Under the pieces are notes generated by a model. It did no database searches, was not told where the DNA came from, and saw nothing but the letters and a program-made list of their open reading frames with translations. A stretch of 18,584 nucleotides of DNA, from the NCBI GenBank assembly GCA_964551545.1, contig CAZKCT010000035.1, positions 1 through 18,584 on the forward strand, read 5' to 3'. The stretch comes from Thiopontia sp964551545. Lineage in GTDB: Bacteria; Pseudomonadota; Gammaproteobacteria; GCF-002020875. The position numbers were made by a program, and so were the translations under genes. Below, piece after piece: positions 14,185-18,584 of the stretch; position 1 is the first letter of the stretch, and each line of letters starts with the position of its first letter.

Positions 14185-14209
14185 AGTGTCGACAATTCAA
14201 CTCACTATA
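14185..14209 (-). promoter_or_regulatory. nitroreductase promoter -10 with GntR operator
   Basis: AGTGTCGACAAT (14185-14196) differs from the palindrome at one position. Reading the minus strand, TATAGT (14209-14204) ends 7 bp before it, so the site would cover the expected transcription start, a typical repressor position. No good -35 was found, which lowers confidence in the promoter but not in the operator match. Confidence 0.55.
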
Positions 14210-14314
14210 CTAAAAATGGAGAGGAGTAGCTAGCAGCTACCGCCGTAGCCTGGCTGTCGAAATCCTTCCTCCTCAAAAGCAAAGAGTCTTTACAAGAATA
14301 GGGCGACATCAGTG

Positions 14315-14358
14315 TTAGTTATCTACGGATGACCACAACCATTCAAAGCGATAACTAA
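14315..14358. other. extended hairpin between the chemoreceptor and nitroreductase genes
   Basis: TTAGTTATC (14315-14323) and GATAACTAA (14350-14358) are perfectly complementary over 9 bp, with a second internal 5-bp stem (14327-14331 with 14340-14344, one G-U in the plus-strand RNA). It lies 62 nt past the chemoreceptor stop. No T tract follows on either strand, so it may be a weak terminator, a 3'-end stabiliser or a protein site. Nothing else in the 279-bp gap 14141-14419 was recognised beyond the operator and a short GTAGCT/AGCTAC hairpin at 14226-14240. Confidence 0.4.
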
Positions 14359-14419
14359 AATTGGGTCACACCATGATTTTTGGGGAGTCCCAAGGCCTTT
14401 ATCATCAAATCGCAATTCA

Positions 14420-17400
14420 TTATTTTTTCGATCTACCACTTTCTGCCTCACTGGAGGAGGCGGCATACTGCTTATCCAGTTTAAACAGGCTAACTAATTT
14501 CGCCAATTTACCGGCCTGCTCATCCATTTCATGACTTGCTGCTGCAGCCTCTTCCACCATAGCACCATTCTGTTGGTTAACCCCCTCCAACTCAGAGATC
14601 GATATGTTAACCTGATTCACACCCGTTGATTGCTCATCACTGGCTACAGCAATTTCACTCACAATATCACTTACTTTTTTAATCGAGTCCTGTATCGATT
14701 GCAGCGCATCTCCACTATCACTAACCAGCCCACTTCCTTCCTGTACCCGGCCTGAACTATCCTCAATCAGGCCCTTGATCTCATTCGCCGCATCCGCTGA
14801 CCGCTGTGCCAGAGTTCGGACCTCGCTTGCAACAACCGCAAAACCACGGCCATGCTCCCCAGCTCGCGCCGCCTCAACTGCCGCATTGAGGGCCAACAGA
14901 TTGGTCTGAAAGGCAATCCCGTCAATCAGTGCAATAATCTCTGCAATTGCATCACTAGACTGATTGATTCTCTCCATTGCATTGACTGCTTCGCTGACAA
15001 CACCTACACCCGCTTCTGCCTGGTCACGAGCCTGACTTGCAAGCTGGTTAGCCTGAGCAGCATTGTCCGCGTTCATTTTTACTGTACTCGCCATCTCTTC
15101 CATGCTTGCCGCAGTCTCTTCCAGGCTGGCGGCCTGCTCAGTGGTCCGCTGAGAAAGGTTGTTATTGCCATCTGCAATCTCACCAGCAGCCTGAGAAATG
15201 AAATTAGCCGCATTACGAACATCCCCAACAATCTTGTGCTGATTCTTGAGTGAGCTATTGATCGACTCAGTCAACAGCGCCAATTGTCCAGGATAATCTC
15301 CATCAATGTTGTGGGTCAGGTCCCCGTTTGCCGTGTATTCCATCACCTCAGATACCGCACTGATGATCGACTCCATTGATTCCATCGCCTGATTTACGCT
15401 CTGTTCAATATCGCTACCACCTGCACCCTCCATTCTGTGGTGAAAATCGCCACTGACAATTGCCTGCATCACCAGGGTAAGGCTCTCCGTCATCCTTTGC
15501 AGGCTATCCAGGGCTCCATTCACAGTATTACGGAATGTGTGAAGTTCTCCGCCAAAGGACTCCTTGATACGCTGCTCAAAATCACCAGACTCAACTGCCT
15601 GCATCACCTCATTGACCCGACCAATTGCATCTTGCATACGCTCCACACTGCCATTGATTGATGACTTCAATCGATCCAGATCTCCAGAGAACTCAGACTT
15701 GATACGTTGACCAAAATCGCCCTCTGCTGTAGCAGACATGACATGATCGATCTCTCCAATGGCATGATGCAGCTCAGAAAGCAGTCCATTAACATTTTCT
15801 GCCATATGACCAATCTCGTCCTTGTTCTTGATCTCAATCTGTTTGGAAAAATCACCGCTGTCGGCAATATCACGCATCAATGTCGCGACTTGCAGTATGG
15901 GACGACTAATCCCCGAGGCAATCAACCATGCCACTGCAGCAATAATAATGATCATGACCAAAGCGATCAGCACAATAGTCTCTATCAAGTCATACACAGC
16001 GCTGAAGGCCTCATCCTCAGGAATCTCGGCCAATAATCCCCAGGTCATGTCGCCAATGTAGATAGGAGTAAAGGAGGAGAGCACCTGCTTTCCATCATAA
16101 GAGCTAAAGACCCCATCCCCACTCTCTCCAGAGAGGGCTCTCTCTGCCGCTACCGTACGTACCGACCCCGCTTCTGGTGAAGAAAATGAGGAGATCACAG
16201 AGTGCGCCTCGGGATCACGGTAAGAGTCGGAACGCATCAGAAAATCTTCGCCAATGAGATAGGACTCGCCCGTATCCCCCATCCCTGCACGTTCCACCAT
16301 CATTGAACTGATTGCATCAGGGGAGAGTCGAAGAGCCACAACCAGTGAGACCTCATCATTACGCAATATCGGCATCGCAATAAACGCAGCCGGAGCACCA
16401 TCTGCGGGCTGGTAAGGTGAAAAATCTGCAACCAGATAGCTCTCTTCATCGATCACTTGGCGAAATAAACCGGCAAGTGGGGAGTCACTGTGCTGATCCT
16501 CAAGGAGATTCATCTGATAGTCACTCGCTTGCAGAACACTGTAAAAAACCTTGCCTCCGGGATCAATCAGTAACAGATCATCATATCCATGCTGTGTTGT
16601 GTATTGGGTGTAGTAATCGTCCATCTCCCCCTCTGCTTGTGGAGAGATAATTTCCTCGGCCCTAATAACAGAAATAATAGCCCACTGCAGTCCGCTCACC
16701 TCCAGCGGCACATAACTAACGATCTCAAGCACCCCCTCTCGATTGGAAGAGAGTTCTGTGCCGGTTTCCCCCTCAAACACTTTATCGATAAAAATATCGG
16801 AAACTTCTTCGGCAAACTCTCCGCCCCGTATCACCTGATTGCTTCGAAAATAGTTCTTGCTGCCCATCCGCGCAACCAGATAGCTTTCACCACTATCACC
16901 CATTCCATCACGCCTCTGGGCAATTTCCATTAGTTCAGTAGTTGGCATTCTTGCAGCAACATAGCCAAGCAGAGTATTACTCACGGGATCAATCAACTGA
17001 GTCATCATGATAGCGACCGGCTCATCTGCGAATGGATATGCAGCAAAGTCCGTGATGACCACATCCACCTCACCAATATCAGCAGTGATTCTCAGTGCTT
17101 TTCCCATACTGGTTGCACTCAGGACGCTGCTCTCTATGGTAAGACCCAGATCCTCACCACGCCCACTGGAGTAGACAATTTCTCCTTGTGGGCTAATCAG
17201 GTAAAGGTCATCCCAGCCGTTGGCCCAGGCAATTCCAGCAAGACGAAAATCATAATTGAATGCCGCCTCTTCCCACTCCTCAGAATAGGGTTCTTTCCCT
17301 GCCGCAGTAAAAGCCACCATAAAATCGGCTATCGCACCCAGCAGAAGAGGGTCTTCCTTAAGCAGCTTGAGCTGCAAACTCATCGCCCGAAAGGCTCCCT

Positions 17401-17692
17401 CTATCTGCACTTTCTTGAGTTGCTGGACGACCTCCAGTTTCCGATAGGCCGACTCCAGCATGATATTGACCGTCCTGGAGAGGGTATTCATACCGCCTTC
17501 ACGATCAATGAAAAAGTTCTGTATTACACTCCCTTTACTTTCCCGTATGCTCGCCAACTGTCCAGTAATCTGCTCATTCAGAGCCTCCACAGATTTTTGA
17601 GTTGAGATATAACCAACAACAGCAAGGGGAATCAGCCCGATCAACAAGAAGGTGATAACCAATTTCTTGGTTAACGATAGCGATCTGAACAT
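14420..17692 (-). CDS. large methyl-accepting chemotaxis protein with tandem sensor modules and poly-HAMP region
   Basis: Inner-membrane chemoreceptor of 1090 aa, about twice the usual length. TM1 is at about 11-30 and TM2 at about 571-592. The periplasmic part of about 540 residues holds two related sensor units: WDDLYLISPQGEIVYSS (160-176) then GMGDSGESYLV (263-273), and YDDLLLIDPGGKVFYSV (370-386) then GMGDTGESYLI (470-480), offset by about 207-210 residues, resembling Cache-type modules. After TM2 come five HAMP-like repeats marked by GDF/GDL at 613, 658, 703, 748 and 790. The kinase-control domain has the conserved tip NAAVEAARAGEHGRGFAVVASEVRTLA (936-962). The C-terminus is a short SK-rich tail without a CheR-binding pentapeptide. 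GGAG is 8 nt upstream of the ATG. It follows a binding-protein gene on the same strand after 88 bp. The ligand is unknown. Confidence 0.93.
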   Translation of the reverse strand: MFRSLSLTKKLVITFLLIGLIPLAVVGYISTQKSVEALNEQITGQLASIRESKGSVIQNFFIDREGGMNTLSRTVNIMLESAYRKLEVVQQLKKVQIEGAFRAMSLQLKLLKEDPLLLGAIADFMVAFTAAGKEPYSEEWEEAAFNYDFRLAGIAWANGWDDLYLISPQGEIVYSSGRGEDLGLTIESSVLSATSMGKALRITADIGEVDVVITDFAAYPFADEPVAIMMTQLIDPVSNTLLGYVAARMPTTELMEIAQRRDGMGDSGESYLVARMGSKNYFRSNQVIRGGEFAEEVSDIFIDKVFEGETGTELSSNREGVLEIVSYVPLEVSGLQWAIISVIRAEEIISPQAEGEMDDYYTQYTTQHGYDDLLLIDPGGKVFYSVLQASDYQMNLLEDQHSDSPLAGLFRQVIDEESYLVADFSPYQPADGAPAAFIAMPILRNDEVSLVVALRLSPDAISSMMVERAGMGDTGESYLIGEDFLMRSDSYRDPEAHSVISSFSSPEAGSVRTVAAERALSGESGDGVFSSYDGKQVLSSFTPIYIGDMTWGLLAEIPEDEAFSAVYDLIETIVLIALVMIIIIAAVAWLIASGISRPILQVATLMRDIADSGDFSKQIEIKNKDEIGHMAENVNGLLSELHHAIGEIDHVMSATAEGDFGQRIKSEFSGDLDRLKSSINGSVERMQDAIGRVNEVMQAVESGDFEQRIKESFGGELHTFRNTVNGALDSLQRMTESLTLVMQAIVSGDFHHRMEGAGGSDIEQSVNQAMESMESIISAVSEVMEYTANGDLTHNIDGDYPGQLALLTESINSSLKNQHKIVGDVRNAANFISQAAGEIADGNNNLSQRTTEQAASLEETAASMEEMASTVKMNADNAAQANQLASQARDQAEAGVGVVSEAVNAMERINQSSDAIAEIIALIDGIAFQTNLLALNAAVEAARAGEHGRGFAVVASEVRTLAQRSADAANEIKGLIEDSSGRVQEGSGLVSDSGDALQSIQDSIKKVSDIVSEIAVASDEQSTGVNQVNISISELEGVNQQNGAMVEEAAAASHEMDEQAGKLAKLVSLFKLDKQYAASSSEAESGRSKK

Positions 17693-17721
17693 TTTCTACT
17701 CTCCTCTTTATCAACCCCAAA

Positions 17722-17742
17722 GAGGCCGCTATCTGCGGCCTC
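17722..17742 (-). terminator. hairpin between the binding-protein and chemoreceptor genes
   Basis: GAGGCCGC (17722-17729) and GCGGCCTC (17735-17742) form a perfect 8-bp GC-rich stem with a 5-nt loop. On the minus strand it is followed by TTTGGGGTTG, a poor U tract, so it is a weak terminator or a processing/stability hairpin that would let some transcripts run into the chemoreceptor gene. Confidence 0.55.
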
Positions 17743-17780
17743 CCCATTTCCTAAAGGTTACCTTGCTATTAGTCATCATG

Positions 17781-18530
17781 CTATTTGAAGTATTTCGCAG
17801 CCTCTTCAGTATGAAGAAAATCAATCACTTTCTGAACCTCGGGATCGGGTGCTCCCTTGGTAATGAATGATAGAGGGCGAGAGATGCGTTTAGTCTTGAT
17901 CACTTTGACCTTGCCTGGATTCATTGCAACAAATCCCTCTGATACCGCACCAATCCCCCCCTTGAACCGCTCCACCAGGTCCACTTCACGCCTTGTAGTC
18001 TTGACTTGGCGCACACCTTTTACATACTTGGCTTTTTTCATCACCTTTTTCTGAAAGACGGCCCGTGTTGCCGAACCAGAGTGAGAGGTAATCACCACAA
18101 TTCTTCCCTTATTCCCCCCAACCTCACTCCAGTTTTTTATCTTTCCTGTATTAATATCAGCAAGCTGCTCCCAGCTCAATTCACTGACAGGATTACTGTT
18201 ATGAACAATGGGTACAATTATATCCTCAACAATAATATGCTCCTTATAGGTCCCATCATCTGCCATGCCATTTTTCTTCAACAGTGAACTAAGAGGGCTG
18301 GATGCAATCGATGCCTTCACTTCGCCTGCCAAAAGCTTCTTAAATCCCCCTCCGCTACCAATCCCCTGGATTTCCAGAGCCGTACCGGTTGCAGCCTCAA
18401 TTGCAGTAGCGGCTGGCTCCAAGACCCTCTTTTGAATGGTTGTTGAACCCGCCAATACCAGGGTGCCTGCCATGGTCGATTGAGAAATCGCCCACGCCAT
18501 CCCCAGAGCAGTTACTACTAGCTTTTTGAT
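17781..18530 (-). CDS. PstS-like periplasmic substrate-binding protein
   Basis: Solute-binding protein of the PstS-like class (PBP-like), about 250 aa, probably periplasmic. Fold markers are LAGSTTIQ (start of the mature protein), IASSPLS, SHSGSATRAVFQKKV, equivalent to the SGSGTR anion loop of PstS, and GGIGAVSEGF. No pstCAB genes adjoin it, so a transporter role is not supported here; the chemoreceptor gene 88 bp downstream suggests ligand presentation. The start is problematic. The frame encodes a good signal peptide (IKKLVVTALGMAWAISQSTMA), but the only codons between the in-frame TAA (18534-18536) and that peptide are TTA and ATC; I give the ATC at 18530. The first ATG, at 18500, falls inside the hydrophobic core. 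No clear Shine-Dalgarno precedes either start. A mutated or non-canonical start, or a sequencing error, is possible. Confidence 0.75.
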   Translation of the reverse strand: MKKLVVTALGMAWAISQSTMAGTLVLAGSTTIQKRVLEPAATAIEAATGTALEIQGIGSGGGFKKLLAGEVKASIASSPLSSLLKKNGMADDGTYKEHIIVEDIIVPIVHNSNPVSELSWEQLADINTGKIKNWSEVGGNKGRIVVITSHSGSATRAVFQKKVMKKAKYVKGVRQVKTTRREVDLVERFKGGIGAVSEGFVAMNPGKVKVIKTKRISRPLSFITKGAPDPEVQKVIDFLHTEEAAKYFK

Positions 18531-18548
18531 TAATTAATAATGCGTAAA

Positions 18549-18567
18549 CCACCAGCTCTGCTGGTGG
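18549..18567 (-). other. hairpin upstream of the binding-protein gene
   Basis: CCACCAGC (18549-18556) and GCTGGTGG (18560-18567) form a perfect 8-bp stem with a 3-nt loop. On the minus strand the sequence GTTTACGCATTATT follows, a weak U tract. It is probably the terminator of a gene beyond the window edge, or a structured leader of the binding-protein gene. Confidence 0.5.
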
Positions 18568-18584
18568 ACTAACAAAGTTTGACA

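Noticed and set aside
14210..14310. Possible riboswitch (structured, GC-rich stretch with GTAGCT/AGCTAC hairpin)
   Set aside because: I compared it by eye with the cyclic-di-GMP (GEMM) and guanidine-type consensus cores and could not find the conserved loops in order.
14378..14395. TTGGG/CCCAA hairpin as chemoreceptor terminator
   Set aside because: The stem is only 5 bp and no T tract follows it on the minus strand (an A run is found instead).
17781..18530. Part of a pst phosphate-transport operon
   Set aside because: The gene downstream is a chemoreceptor and no PstC, PstA or PstB motifs occur in the window; upstream context is cut off by the window edge.

Overview
The window reads as chromosomal DNA of a gammaproteobacterium. 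The 2-methylcitrate cycle enzymes and the NADP-isocitrate dehydrogenase are close to their E. coli counterparts in length and motifs, and the two-component pair is of the QseB/QseC type. The genus cannot be fixed from sequence alone. No phage, IS, CRISPR, rRNA or tRNA was seen. Coding density is high and no gene-free stretch exceeds about 280 bp.

Layout. (1) Positions 1-2134, plus strand: a possible tail of an upstream gene, then an OmpR-type response regulator and its sensor kinase. (2) Positions 2101-5428, minus strand: a secreted metallo-beta-lactamase-fold (MBL) protein with an altered zinc motif, a DASS/SLC13-like permease, and a second, canonical MBL hydrolase 3 bp upstream of the permease gene. 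(3) Positions 5520-6779: icd, with its own terminator. (4) Positions 6951-14140, minus strand: the propionate block, in transcription order nitroreductase, prpE, gntR-type regulator, prpB, prpC, prpD. (5) Positions 14420-18530: a very long chemoreceptor with duplicated ligand-sensing modules and a stack of HAMP-like repeats, preceded by a PstS-like periplasmic binding protein.

How the propionate block works. PrpE activates propionate to propionyl-CoA. PrpC condenses it with oxaloacetate to 2-methylcitrate, PrpD dehydrates this, and PrpB cleaves 2-methylisocitrate to pyruvate and succinate. The GntR/FCD protein sits directly upstream of prpB. A palindrome, ATTGTCGACAAT, occurs in front of gntR-prpBC, again with two mismatches over the gntR start codon, upstream of prpE, and with one mismatch upstream of the nitroreductase. 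I infer one regulon under this repressor that includes the nitroreductase.

Most unusual signals. prpD is bracketed by two different palindromic elements built from short tandem units: an 8-nt unit on the icd side and a 9-nt unit on the prpC side. A Rho-independent terminator lies between prpC and prpD. One operator is the exact centre of a 32-bp perfect palindrome that also looks like the nitroreductase terminator. The secreted MBL protein lacks the two leading histidines of HxHxDH. The PstS-like gene encodes a good signal peptide with no ATG, GTG or TTG in front of it.
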